Shown piece by piece: positions 51,905 through 63,054 of a stretch of DNA of 64,000 bases. Under the pieces are notes generated by a model that saw only the letters and a program-made list of their open reading frames with translations, was not told where the DNA came from and made no database searches. Made by a program: the position numbers and the translations under genes. The stretch lies in assembly GCF_016862635.1 (NCBI RefSeq), contig NZ_BONI01000021.1, forward strand, positions 1-64,000, written 5' to 3'. How positions within the stretch are numbered: position 1 is the first letter of the stretch; each line of letters starts with the position of its first letter. The stretch is from Catellatospora coxensis. GTDB lineage: Bacteria; Actinomycetota; Actinomycetes; Mycobacteriales; Micromonosporaceae.

Positions 51905-52151
51905 GTGCTCCTCCGGCGGGCCTACCCCGGGCGCCCCCGCGACCGCGGTCCCCGCAGTTCCGGGGCGGCCGGCTCCGGGCCGTGCCACCGCCTGCGACAG
52001 ACATGCGCATACCTGTACGCGCTGGCCCGGCGTGAAGGTGGGTGCATGATCGGCCGGGAACGTCGTACGCGTCCGGATCGGCGGCGGTTCGATGAGTTTT
52101 CCCGCCTGGAGCGGTCATAGGGTTGAAGGGCTCACGAAGGAGATGGTGATC

Positions 52152-52829
52152 ATGGCCGTTCCACCTGTCGTCGACCAGGCGACCTGGCGTAGGGAACTGG
52201 ACGAACTGCGTGTCCGCGAGAAGGCGGCCACCAGGGAACTCGACGCGATCGCGGCGCAGCGGCGAAGGCTGCCGATGGTGCGGATGCCCGAGTACACCCT
52301 GGTCGGGGCCGACGGGCCGGTCCGGCTCGTCGACATCTTCGGCGGCAGATCGCAGCTGATCGTCTACAACCACATGTGGGACCCGGACGCGGAATGGCAG
52401 TGCGGCGGCTGCACCAGCCTCACCTCGTCGTTCACCCGGCTGGACTTCCTCGACAACTACGACGCGCGATTCGTGATCGTCACCCAGGGCCCGATCGACG
52501 CGGCCCTGGCCTACGCCGAGCGCGTCGGCAACAAGATGACGTGGTACTCCACCGCCGACAGCCCGTTCGGGGCTGACGTCGACGCCCCGCCGGGCGGCGG
52601 GTTCGGGTTCAACGTGTTCCTGCGCGACGGCGAGCAGGTCTACCGCACCTGGCACACGACCGGCCGCGGTGCCGAACAGCTCACGTACACCTTCGCGCTG
52701 GTCGACCTCCTGCCCTACGGGCGGCAGGAGGAGTGGCAGGACTCCCCGGAGGGCTGGCCGCAGCAGCCGACCTACAGCGGCTGGCTCGACTCGCCCGATG
52801 TCGCCCGGTTGTACGGTCCCGCGCGCTGA
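52152..52829 (+). CDS. DUF899 thioredoxin-fold protein
   Basis: A 225-residue DUF899 protein, distantly thioredoxin-like. Signatures are WRRELDELRVREKAATRELDAI, MWDPDAEWQCGGCTSLTSSF with two Cys, and GFGFNVFLRDGEQVYRTWHT. Cellular role unknown; such genes often lie beside ECF sigma genes, as here. ATG 52152 is nine bases after GAAGGAG; ATG 52143 would be adjacent to it. It converges on the sigma factor at 52951. Confidence 0.88.
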   Translation: MAVPPVVDQATWRRELDELRVREKAATRELDAIAAQRRRLPMVRMPEYTLVGADGPVRLVDIFGGRSQLIVYNHMWDPDAEWQCGGCTSLTSSFTRLDFLDNYDARFVIVTQGPIDAALAYAERVGNKMTWYSTADSPFGADVDAPPGGGFGFNVFLRDGEQVYRTWHTTGRGAEQLTYTFALVDLLPYGRQEEWQDSPEGWPQQPTYSGWLDSPDVARLYGPAR

Positions 52830-52874
52830 ACGTTCCGCGACCGAGGGCGTTCCGAGCGCGTCCACGCGTGGCTC

Positions 52875-52910
52875 GGGCCGGGACACGCCCTTCGGGTCGA
52901 GTCCCGGCCC
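52875..52910. terminator. Hairpin between DUF899 and sigma factor genes
   Basis: GGGCCGGGAC (52875-52884) and GTCCCGGCCC (52901-52910) pair perfectly between convergent genes. Confidence 0.65.
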
Positions 52911-52950
52911 AAAGCTTCCGCGCAAGCTGCCAGGTTGCGCGGCGGCCCAG

Positions 52951-53961
52951 TCACTCCATATCGGACTGCATGTCGTCCGCGGCCAGGTGATCCGGCAGTC
53001 CGAGCCCCGGGAACCGGTCGTCGTGGAACGTGACGATCTCGGTGATCGCCCCGCCGGTGATGCGCAGGACGTCGATCGTCAGCGGCAGGTACGCGCCCGC
53101 CGGCTCCCGCCGGTGGTAGAAGGCGATGGCGGGCTGCCGGTTAACCCGGGTGTGGACCGCGCGCAGGTGCTCCATACCCTCGAATCCGCTCTCGATCCAG
53201 TCGTCGACCACCGCGTCGCGGCCGACATGCAGGCCCGGGGTGGGCGGCATCGAGCAGCGGACGTCGTCGCGCAGCAGCGTGGCGATCCCGGCGATGTCCG
53301 TGGCCACGCTGGCCTCGGTGTAGCGGCGCACCAGCTCGCGCGTTCCGGAGTCCTGCTCGCCGCCGGTCCAGTCCTGCCGCTCGGCGGGCAGGTGCTCGCG
53401 CAGGCCGGCGCGGGCCCGTTGCAGCGCGCTGTTGACGGAGTTGACGGAGTCCCCGAGCAGCTCCGCGACGTCCCTCGCCGGCCAGCCGAGCACATCGCGC
53501 AGGATCAGCACGGCCCGCGGCCGCGGCGCGAGGTGCTGGACCGCGGCCACGTACGCCAGCTCGATCGTCTCGCGGGCGAGGGCGACGGTCTCCGGGTCGT
53601 CGGTGTCGGCCGCGGGCAGCTCGTCGAGCAGCCGGTCCGGGTACGGCTGCAGCCACAGCACCTCGCCGCCGGCCGCCGGCTCCGGTCGGCACTTGGCGAG
53701 CAGGTCCAGGCAGGCGTTGGTGGCGATCCGGTACAGCCAGGCCCGGAACGTCGACCGCCCCTGGAAGGTCTCCCGCCGCCGCCAGGCGCGCAGGAGCGTC
53801 TCCTGCACGGTGTCCTCGGCGTCCTCGAACGACCCGAGCATCCGGTAGCAGTGCACGTGCAGCTCCCGCCGGTGCCGCTCCGCCAGCCCGGAGAACGTCG
53901 GCTCGTCGACCTTGCCCAGACCGCTCACGCCCAGCTCCTCCAGCCGTGTGTCCGCACTCAT
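52951..53961 (-). CDS. ECF sigma factor with SnoaL-like C-terminal domain
   Basis: A 336-residue sigma factor. Region 2: HCYRMLGSFEDAEDTVQETLLRAW; region 4: LILRDVLGWPARDVAELLGDS; residues 205-325 form a SnoaL-like fold (YTEASVATDIAGIATLLRDD; ITEIVTFHDDRFPGLGLP). This is the SigX5/SigG-like group in which the extra domain replaces an anti-sigma factor. ATG 53961 follows GGAAGG by eight bases; ATG 53985 is the alternative. The gene converges on DUF899, a frequent partner. Confidence 0.9.
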   Translation of the reverse strand: MSADTRLEELGVSGLGKVDEPTFSGLAERHRRELHVHCYRMLGSFEDAEDTVQETLLRAWRRRETFQGRSTFRAWLYRIATNACLDLLAKCRPEPAAGGEVLWLQPYPDRLLDELPAADTDDPETVALARETIELAYVAAVQHLAPRPRAVLILRDVLGWPARDVAELLGDSVNSVNSALQRARAGLREHLPAERQDWTGGEQDSGTRELVRRYTEASVATDIAGIATLLRDDVRCSMPPTPGLHVGRDAVVDDWIESGFEGMEHLRAVHTRVNRQPAIAFYHRREPAGAYLPLTIDVLRITGGAITEIVTFHDDRFPGLGLPDHLAADDMQSDME

Positions 53962-54265
53962 CACGTCATCCTTCCGCCTCGTCATGTCCTGTCGTAGGTA
54001 TGACGGGCGCGGGCGCGACAACTCATCACCGGGCCGACCGGCGCGGCGGAGCACTCGCCGCAAAGCATCGACGCAGCTGATCGTAATCTTGCTGCCGAGA
54101 AGCTTCTCACCTGGGAAGACGTTCCCCTAAGCTCGACCGAATCCCACGCGACTTCGGCGTGTCAGGCGGCAGCCATCGGTGTCGCTGCGCATACGCTTCG
54201 CACCGGGCCAGGGGGCCTGGCTCGACGACGTACGAGGTCAGCGTACGAGCTACGGGGGTTCAACC

Positions 54266-54952
54266 ATGACCAATGCTGTACTGCGCTCCGCGAGAGCTGC
54301 GGCGATCCTGACGACGCTGGGCATAAGCCTGGGTCTCATGGCCGGCGCCGCGCACGCGAAGCCACACCGCGACCGCTTCTGCATCAGCCCCATCTTCACC
54401 GGGGGCAGCGAGCAATGGAGGGATCTGAACCAGCGCTACGACGTCCGGGAACGGATCATCGGCCCGCCCGCGCCCGCGACCAGCGACATCACCGTCCCGC
54501 CCGGCGGGCCTGGCTGCCGCACGGCGCTGGCGGGGGAGAAGTGGGTCCGGGCGGTCCCGCCCTGGCTCACGGCGACGGCGACCGAGCAGACGGCGTTCAT
54601 CACCAGCTTCCAGAGCGCCCGGTACGTGATCGACGCCGGGACCGCGCGCGAGCGGACCATCACGGTGGGCCCGGAGGTCCTGCAGTCCGGGACGGTTCCC
54701 GCCGACGTGGTGCTGCCTGCGGGAACCGCCGGCCTTCCCTACGTCGTGCCGGTGTCTCCGGTCTTCCGGCCGCTTCGCCCCGGCACGCACACCAGCACTC
54801 TCTTCGTGACCATGGCGGAGCGGGTCTGCACCGGCCGCGGGCCCGCGCCGGGCCTCAGCGCCGACTGCCTGGAGGCGGGCGAGTCGGAGTACCCCATCGC
54901 GGACAACGGGCCGTTCACCGTCCTGCCGGGCCACCCGCACGCCACCCCGTAG
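54266..54952 (+). CDS. Secreted protein of unknown function
   Basis: A 228-residue exported protein with a signal ending GAAHAKPH. The mature part has four Cys (DRFCISPIF, GCRTALAG, RVCTGRG, DCLEAGES) and many Pro/Thr, with beta-strand patterns (RTITVGPEVLQSGTVPADVVLP). No family or catalytic motif recognised. ATG 54266 is chosen for the signal peptide; the upstream frame to 54179 is not. It has its own terminator and no operon partner. The 304 bases between the sigma gene and this start show no firm promoter. Confidence 0.65.
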   Translation: MTNAVLRSARAAAILTTLGISLGLMAGAAHAKPHRDRFCISPIFTGGSEQWRDLNQRYDVRERIIGPPAPATSDITVPPGGPGCRTALAGEKWVRAVPPWLTATATEQTAFITSFQSARYVIDAGTARERTITVGPEVLQSGTVPADVVLPAGTAGLPYVVPVSPVFRPLRPGTHTSTLFVTMAERVCTGRGPAPGLSADCLEAGESEYPIADNGPFTVLPGHPHATP

Positions 54953-54986
54953 GCGCGCTTCCGCGAGCGGTGGTCGTGACCACCTG

Positions 54987-55031
54987 CCGATCGGGGTCGA
55001 AGGGCGGCGTCCGCTCTTCGACCCCGATCGG
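54987..55031. terminator. Strong bidirectional hairpin
   Basis: CCGATCGGGGTCGAAG (54987-55002) pairs perfectly over 16 bases with CTTCGACCCCGATCGG (55016-55031), between convergent genes. Confidence 0.88.
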
Positions 55032-55055
55032 CGTCGGCAGGCGCCGCTCGGATCG

Positions 55056-57689
<2,634 letters not shown>

Positions 57690-57800
57690 TCACACGTCCG
57701 CCGTGACGTGATTACTTCAGGCGCTCCCGCTGAGAGCGTGTCTGATTCCACCACGTCCCGACATATTTGAACAGTGGTAACGGTGAATGTCTCGGCTGCG

Positions 57801-58238
57801 TCAGGCCGGGTCGCTCAGCTTCGCCGTCTGTGCCCGCAGCACCGCGATGGTGTGCTCCAGATAGTCGGCGATCGTCGCCAGCTGCTCGGCGTCGTACCGG
57901 GCGACCACCGTGCCCATCTCGCGGGTCAGGTCCGCGAAGATGGCGCTCAGGTCGGGCCGGTCGGCGGTGGCGGCGATCAGCACCCGCCGCCGGTCGTCGG
58001 GGTCCGGCCGGCGCTCGACGTAGCCGGCCCGGACCAGCCGGTCGACGATGCCGGTGACCGCGCTCGCGCCGACCGACAGCTGCGGGGCGAGCGCGCCCGC
58101 GGGCAGCGGGCCGCCGCGCACGATCATGCCGAGCGCCTTGTGCTCGACGGCGGTCAGCCCGAGCCGGCGGGCTACGGCCTCGTGGAACAGCACGCTGGCG
58201 GTGCTCAGCTCCCAGCCCAGATCGCTCACGACGCACAC
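57801..58238 (-). CDS. MarR-family transcriptional regulator
   Basis: A 145-residue winged-helix regulator. The DNA-binding core is LTAVEHKALGMIVRGGPLPAGALAPQL, the recognition region SVGASAVTGIVDRLVRAGYVERRPDPDDRRRV contains the MarR wing with DDRR. It is divergent from a membrane protein gene across 76 bases holding inverted repeats, the usual layout of a MarR repressor and its target. Confidence 0.92.
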   Translation of the reverse strand: MCVVSDLGWELSTASVLFHEAVARRLGLTAVEHKALGMIVRGGPLPAGALAPQLSVGASAVTGIVDRLVRAGYVERRPDPDDRRRVLIAATADRPDLSAIFADLTREMGTVVARYDAEQLATIADYLEHTIAVLRAQTAKLSDPA

Positions 58239-58258
58239 CCTAACCCGCCGGTATTTAC

Positions 58259-58272
58259 TTCATGTCTGTGAA
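58259..58272. promoter_or_regulatory. Candidate MarR operator
   Basis: TTCATGTCTGTGAA has arms TTCA/TGAA around six bases, nested inside a wider GTATTT (58251-58256) and AAATAC (58288-58293) inverted pair. It lies in the 76-base divergent promoter region. Confidence 0.5.
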
Positions 58273-58314
58273 TAGTTTAGTGTCGTGAAATACCTGGGGA
58301 AGGGAGCGGCTGAC

Positions 58315-58875
58315 ATGGGATCGGCCTGGAGTCTGAGTGTCGAGGCGGCGCGCTGGGCGGCGCGGTTCTACGCGGCCCACTGGCCGCTGGTGCTGGGATT
58401 GTCGCTGATCCCGAGCCTGCAGCGGTTCATGGTGATCAACTACGGTGACCGGCTGCCGTCGGGAGTCGGCCCGGCGAGCGAGGTGCTCACCGCGGGCGTG
58501 CGGATTCTGCTCGTCTACCTCATCCTGCGGATCACGGTGGTCGAGGCGGGCTGGTCCCACCTCGGGATCGGCGAGCGCTGGCAGCGGCTCGGCCAGGGTA
58601 TCGACGGCCGGATGCGCGACTTTCTGCTGCAGTTCCTGGTGCTCGGCATCGCGTTCGTGATCTTCGACGTGCTGCCGGAGACCGCGATCTCGCTCTGGGC
58701 GCCCGAGGAGCGCAAGGACCTGCTGCAGGCGATCCTGGTCAGCGTGAAGAACCCGACGGTGATCGCGATGACGATCCTGTGGATGGTCGGCGTGGGACAC
58801 CAGCTGGCAGCGTCGCGGATGGACGACCTGACGCGCGCGGTCCCGAAAGTGGGCCCCGGCGCCGACGGTCCCTGA
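58315..58875 (+). CDS. Membrane protein, likely MarR target
   Basis: A 186-residue protein with an amphipathic start (MGSAWSLSVEAARWAARF) and about four hydrophobic segments (HWPLVLGLSLIPSL; AGVRILLVYLILRITVV; LLQFLVLGIAFVIFDVL; PTVIAMTILWMVGVG). No known family recognised. ATG 58315 is nine bases after GGGAG; the GTG at 58285 lies within the operator region. Small membrane proteins beside MarR are often stress- or drug-induced. Confidence 0.7.
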   Translation: MGSAWSLSVEAARWAARFYAAHWPLVLGLSLIPSLQRFMVINYGDRLPSGVGPASEVLTAGVRILLVYLILRITVVEAGWSHLGIGERWQRLGQGIDGRMRDFLLQFLVLGIAFVIFDVLPETAISLWAPEERKDLLQAILVSVKNPTVIAMTILWMVGVGHQLAASRMDDLTRAVPKVGPGADGP

Positions 58876-58954
58876 GGCTTTCGCCTCATGAAGCGATCCA
58901 CGTCCGTAACTACGTTGAAACGACTCGCTCTTTCACGTACGCAGGAGGTCGCGC

Positions 58955-60349
58955 ATGACAAGGGACTGGATCAGACAGCGGGTGCGGGCGGGCTGGCTCG
59001 CGGCCGGTGGCGCGGCGATGGTGCTCACGGTCGCCGTCGTCGCGCTGACGCCGTCGGCGGGCGCCGCCGCCGAGCTGGTGGTGCAGGCTGAGGCGTACGC
59101 GGCGCAGTCCGGCGCCGTCGTCGAGCCCACCGTCGACGCCGGCGGCGGCTCCGCCGTGGGCTACCTGGCGCGCGGGGACTGGCTGCGCTACGACGGCGTC
59201 GACCTGGGCGCGTCGGGCACGATGGCCGTCTCCGTGCGCGTCGCCTCCGCCGTCGGCGGCTCGGGCGCGATCGAGCTGCGTACGGCGTCGACGACCGGGC
59301 CCGTGCTGGCCCGGTTCACCATCGCGGCGACGGGCGGCTGGCAGGCGTGGGTCACCCGGACGGTGAACCTGACCAGCCACCCGGCCGGCGTCCAGGCGGT
59401 GTACGCGGTCATGGCCAACACCGGCAGCGGGGCCGACTTCGTCAACCTGAACTGGCTCTCGTTCAGCACCGGGGGCACCGGCAGCGGCACCGGCTGGGTC
59501 GACGTCGACCCGGTGAAGTGGAACGCGCAACTGGCCGCGTTCCGGGCGATGGCCATGGCCCCCGCGCCGGCCAACGCCGTGCGGGTCCCGGAGTTCAACG
59601 CGACCTGCACCTACAGCCACTCCGTCAAGGACGACCCCATCGTGTTCCCCGGCCTGCCGGGCGCGTCCCACATGCACAGCTTCTTCGGCAACCGCAGCAC
59701 CAACGCCGGCTCCACCCTGGACAGCCTGCGCGCCAACACCACCACGACCTGCACCCCGGCCCCCGCCGACCTGTCGGCGTACTGGGTGCCGACCCTGTAC
59801 GACCGCGGCACGGCCGTGGAGCCGAAGGGAGTCGTGGTTTACTACGGCTCGCGGCTGGCCGACCCGAGCCGCACGGTGCCGTTCCCGCTCGGCTTCGAGA
59901 TGATCGCGGGCAGCGCGAGCCGGCAGGTCCCCACGCCCGCCGGTGCGGTCAACCAGTTCTACTGCGTCGGCGGGACCACCGGCGGTGAGATCGGCCGCAG
60001 CGCCGACGGCAACTGGCCGATCTGCTCGCCGGGCGGCACGCTGATGTTCCAGCTCGTCTTCCCCGACTGCTGGGACGGCGCGCACCTGGACAGCCCCGAC
60101 CACAAGTCGCACGTGGCGTACACCGCGGACGGGACGTGCCCGAGCGCGTTCCCGGTGGCGATCCCGTCGGTCTCGTTCGTCATCGCGTACCCGGCCGTCG
60201 GCAGCGCCGACGGGTTCACGCTGGCCTCGGGCATGGCCTCGTCCATGCACGGCGACTTCGTCAACGTCTGGGACAACGACGCGCAGGGACACCGGGTGAA
60301 GAACTGCATCGTCCAGTCCGCCAAGTGCAACAGCGCCGGTCAGTTCTGA
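58955..60349 (+). CDS. Secreted DUF1996 protein with N-terminal CBM6
   Basis: A 464-residue exported protein. The signal ends SAGAAA. Residues 40-170 are a CBM6 (VVQAEAYAAQSGAVVEP; VGYLARGDWLRYDGVDLG; FVNLNWLSF). Residues 190-460 are DUF1996, with the hallmark CTYSHSVKDDPIVFPGLPG, SHMHSFFGN, and the later DCWDGAHLDSPDHKSHVAY and MHGDFVNVWD; the conserved His suggest a metal or catalytic site. DUF1996 is common in fungi and actinomycetes that live on biomass, but has no settled activity. AGGAGG precedes ATG 58955; a strong terminator follows. Confidence 0.9.
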   Translation: MTRDWIRQRVRAGWLAAGGAAMVLTVAVVALTPSAGAAAELVVQAEAYAAQSGAVVEPTVDAGGGSAVGYLARGDWLRYDGVDLGASGTMAVSVRVASAVGGSGAIELRTASTTGPVLARFTIAATGGWQAWVTRTVNLTSHPAGVQAVYAVMANTGSGADFVNLNWLSFSTGGTGSGTGWVDVDPVKWNAQLAAFRAMAMAPAPANAVRVPEFNATCTYSHSVKDDPIVFPGLPGASHMHSFFGNRSTNAGSTLDSLRANTTTTCTPAPADLSAYWVPTLYDRGTAVEPKGVVVYYGSRLADPSRTVPFPLGFEMIAGSASRQVPTPAGAVNQFYCVGGTTGGEIGRSADGNWPICSPGGTLMFQLVFPDCWDGAHLDSPDHKSHVAYTADGTCPSAFPVAIPSVSFVIAYPAVGSADGFTLASGMASSMHGDFVNVWDNDAQGHRVKNCIVQSAKCNSAGQF

Positions 60350-60352
60350 GCG

Positions 60353-60394
60353 GCTGCCCGGGCGGGCGGTGTGCGAGACGCCCGCCCGGGCAGC
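60353..60394. terminator. Hairpin after the DUF1996 gene
   Basis: GCTGCCCGGGCGGGCG (60353-60368) and CGCCCGCCCGGGCAGC (60379-60394) pair perfectly around ten bases, between convergent genes. Confidence 0.88.
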
Positions 60395-60406
60395 ATGTTC
60401 GCAGCG

Positions 60407-61036
60407 TCAGCTGACGGTGACCGTGTTGATGTCGGGGGCCGAGCCGGTGTCGTTGAAGAACCTGATCCAGCAGGCGCCCTTCGGCAGCCGCAGCCGCACC
60501 GACGTCCGTGCCGGGATCAGCCAGCTCCGGGCACCGGCGAGGGTCAGCTCGCGGACCGGGCCGTCGTCGACGGCGAGTTTGAGGGTGCGCGGCTGCTCGG
60601 TCTCGTAGACGACGGTCAGGGTCCGCTCACCGGCCTGTGGCACGCCGGTGACGCGCACCGCGAGGGTGTTCGGGCCGCCGATGTAGCCGACCCGGCTGCC
60701 GTCCACGCAGGTGGGGCACTCGATGACCCGCGCGCCCACGCGGATGTTGGCCGGGTCGGCGGCGTGCACGGTGATCGGCTCGAACGTCGCAGGGCTGGTC
60801 GCCCTGGCCGGTGGCTCGGCCCCGCCTGTGCGCTCGTGCACCGCCGACGGAGCGGGTGACGGTGGGACGGTCGTCGCTGTCACGGTCGGCGGGCTGGGCG
60901 CACCGCCTGCCGCAGGTCCGGGAGCCGGCGGTGGGGCAGGCATGATCAGCGGTGGTACGACGGCGATCGTCGCCGCGACGGCCAGCCCCAGGGCCGCCCA
61001 GCCCAGCACACGCCTGTAGACGACGGGCACCGTCAC
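60407..61036 (-). CDS. Membrane-anchored extracytoplasmic CBM35-like domain protein
   Basis: A 209-residue protein. Residues 10-32 are one membrane helix (VLGWAALGLAVAATIAVVPPL), 33-80 a Pro/Thr-rich spacer, and 85-209 a beta-sandwich like the CBM35 domain of alpha-galactosidases: RVIECPTCVDGSRVGYIGG, TLTVVYETEQPRTLKLAVDD and CWIRFFNDTGSAPDINTVTV. It lacks any enzyme domain. GTG 61036 overlaps the response-regulator stop (GTGA), so it is the third gene of a kinase-regulator-CBM operon and may present a sugar ligand to the kinase. Confidence 0.8.
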   Translation of the reverse strand: MTVPVVYRRVLGWAALGLAVAATIAVVPPLIMPAPPPAPGPAAGGAPSPPTVTATTVPPSPAPSAVHERTGGAEPPARATSPATFEPITVHAADPANIRVGARVIECPTCVDGSRVGYIGGPNTLAVRVTGVPQAGERTLTVVYETEQPRTLKLAVDDGPVRELTLAGARSWLIPARTSVRLRLPKGACWIRFFNDTGSAPDINTVTVS

Positions 61037-61692
61037 CGCCGCCCGGTCCACACGACGACCGCCTCGGTGCGGCTGGCCACGCCCAGCTTGGCGAAGATGT
61101 GCTGCAGGTGGTTCTTCACGGTCTTCTCGGCCAGCATCAGCCGGTGGGCGATGGCGGCGTTCGACAGGCCCTGCGCGACCTGCCCGAGCACCTCCTGCTC
61201 CCGCCGCGTCAGCCCGAACCGGGACCTGGCGAGCCGCCGCCGCTCGGCGAGGTCGCGTTCGGTCCGTTCGCGTTCGGCCTGCTCGCGTACGGCCGACGCG
61301 GCGACCGCGGCCGCCACCGGCGACAGCCAGCCGTGCCCGGCCACCACGGCCAGCACCGCGCGGTGCAGTTCGGCCGGATCGAACGCGCCGTGCACCAGGT
61401 AGCCGCGGGCGCCGCCGCGCAGCATCCCGGCGATGAGCTGCGGGCTCGCGTCGCTGGTGAGCACCAGCACGCGGGTGTGGGCGACCAGCTCGCCGAGCAC
61501 CGCGAGCCCGTCGGCGACCGGCATGCGGTGGTCGAGCAGGGTCACCGTGGGCCGGTCGCGGCGGGCCAGCGCGACGGCTTCGCGCCCGTCGGCGGCCTGC
61601 GCCGCCACCCGGATCCCCGGACAGAGCCCGAGCCAGCCGGACAGCGCGGCACGGACGATGGGATTGTCGTCGACGACCATCACCGAGATCAT
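61033..61692 (-). CDS. NarL/FixJ-type response regulator
   Basis: A 219-residue regulator. The receiver (1-120) has VVDDNPIVR with the acidic pair and the phospho-acceptor Asp in VTLLDHRMPVADG, plus VLVLTSD. The LuxR-type helix-turn-helix (150-215) reads LTRREQEVLGQVAQGLSNAAIAH and KTVKNHLQHIFAKLGV. ATG 61692 overlaps the kinase stop by four bases. It ends in an overlap with the CBM35-like gene. Confidence 0.93.
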   Translation of the reverse strand: MISVMVVDDNPIVRAALSGWLGLCPGIRVAAQAADGREAVALARRDRPTVTLLDHRMPVADGLAVLGELVAHTRVLVLTSDASPQLIAGMLRGGARGYLVHGAFDPAELHRAVLAVVAGHGWLSPVAAAVAASAVREQAERERTERDLAERRRLARSRFGLTRREQEVLGQVAQGLSNAAIAHRLMLAEKTVKNHLQHIFAKLGVASRTEAVVVWTGRR

Positions 61693-62867
61693 GCGGATGC
61701 TCCGGCCGGCGTGAGCGCGATGTCCGCGACGACGGTCGTGCCCGCACCCGGCGCGGACAGCACCCGTAGCGCGCCGCGGATCGCGGCGGCCCGTTCGGCC
61801 ATCCCGATCAGTCCGAAGCAGCCGCGCCAGTCGGCCGGCACGGCGAACCCGGCCCCGTCGTCGGCGACCCGCAGCCGGACACCGCCCCCGGCGTATCCGA
61901 ACTCCACGGTCACCAGGCTCGCCCCGGCGTGGCGGGCGATGTTCTCCAACGACTCGTGCAGGATCTGCGCCAGCTCGTAGCGCAGCTCCACCGGCAGGTC
62001 CCCGGCCGCGACCGCACAGCGCACCGGCACGCCCGTACGCTCGGTCCACCTGCGGCAGATCCGGTCCACCGTCGCGCCGAACTCGTGGTTCGGGTCGTCC
62101 AGGCGCAGCCCTTCCAGGACCTCCTGCGCCTGGCGCACCGCCGCGGTGGCCCCGGCCGACACCGTCGCCGCCAGCTGCTCGGCCAGCGCGGGCTGCCGCC
62201 GCAGCGACGTCGGCAGCGCCAGCGCCGCGAACGACACCCCGCGCAGCGTCTTGGTGACCGAGTCGTGCAGCTCGCGGGCGAGCCGGGACCGTTCGGCCGC
62301 CGCTGCGCTGCGCTGCGCCGAGGCCACCAGCCGGACTGACAGCTCGACATGGGCGGCCAGCGCGGCGGTCGCCACCGCGGCCCCGACGGCGGCCAGCACG
62401 TTGACGATGGGGAAGGCCAGGACGAACCCGGCCAGGCTCGCCGCGTCCGGTGCCGCGCCGAGCACGTGTCCGGCCACCAGGTAGCCGAGCGCGGTGTAGC
62501 ACGCGGCAGGCAGCAGCGCCCAGAAGCCGGCGAGCACTCCGGCCAGCGCGGCGGCACCCGCCGCGCAGCAGAAGAAGGCGACGTCGCCGCCGCCGATGCC
62601 GAGCACGGCCAGGACGATCGCGGCGTCGGCGGCCAGCACCGGCAGGGGGTGGGCGACGACGTGCGGATCGCGGGTCAGTGCCACGAGCGCCACGGCCGCG
62701 GTCAGCGCGACGAGCACCAGCACGGCGAGCAGCGGGCCGGGACGGGCGTGCAGGCGCAGGCCGCCGCCCGCGACGGCGAGGGTCGCCGCCGCCCGCCCGA
62801 GCAGCACCGCCCGCGCCACAGCGGCCCGCGCGACCGTACGGTCCGGGTGTCCAGCTGTCGTCGTCAC
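61689..62867 (-). CDS. Sensor histidine kinase (HisKA_3, NarX type)
   Basis: A 392-residue kinase. Residues 20-170 contain about five to six membrane helices and almost no outer loop, so it has no large sensing domain of its own. The dimerisation and phospho-His box is RSRLARELHDSVTKTLRG (about 195-212), and the HATPase has HESLENIARHA and VADDGAGFAV. It pairs with the downstream response regulator; the third gene could supply the missing sensor part. A GAGCGCTC palindrome lies 40 bases before the start. Confidence 0.92.
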   Translation of the reverse strand: MTTTAGHPDRTVARAAVARAVLLGRAAATLAVAGGGLRLHARPGPLLAVLVLVALTAAVALVALTRDPHVVAHPLPVLAADAAIVLAVLGIGGGDVAFFCCAAGAAALAGVLAGFWALLPAACYTALGYLVAGHVLGAAPDAASLAGFVLAFPIVNVLAAVGAAVATAALAAHVELSVRLVASAQRSAAAAERSRLARELHDSVTKTLRGVSFAALALPTSLRRQPALAEQLAATVSAGATAAVRQAQEVLEGLRLDDPNHEFGATVDRICRRWTERTGVPVRCAVAAGDLPVELRYELAQILHESLENIARHAGASLVTVEFGYAGGGVRLRVADDGAGFAVPADWRGCFGLIGMAERAAAIRGALRVLSAPGAGTTVVADIALTPAGASA

Positions 62868-62906
62868 GGTGTCCTGCCCCGGGGTGGGCGATCGCTGTCG
62901 ATCTTC

Positions 62907-62922
62907 GAGGGAGCGCTCTCTC
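62907..62922. promoter_or_regulatory. CebR-like GAGCGCTC palindrome before the kinase operon
   Basis: GAGGGAGCGCTCTCTC has one mismatched pair and shares the GAGCGCTC core with 14592-14605. It lies 40 bases upstream of the histidine kinase start; a weaker CAAGCGCTCC copy is at 62936-62945. Confidence 0.5.
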
Positions 62923-63054
62923 GACGAGGATCGGGCAAGCGCTCCCCGGTTGTCAAGGCGTCCGTCGATCTCCGCCGTGGACGGTCCCGTGACCTTCGCC
63001 GGCCGGTCAACAGCGTGGTCGCCTCAGACACTCTTACCTGTTGTGACTGAGGGC

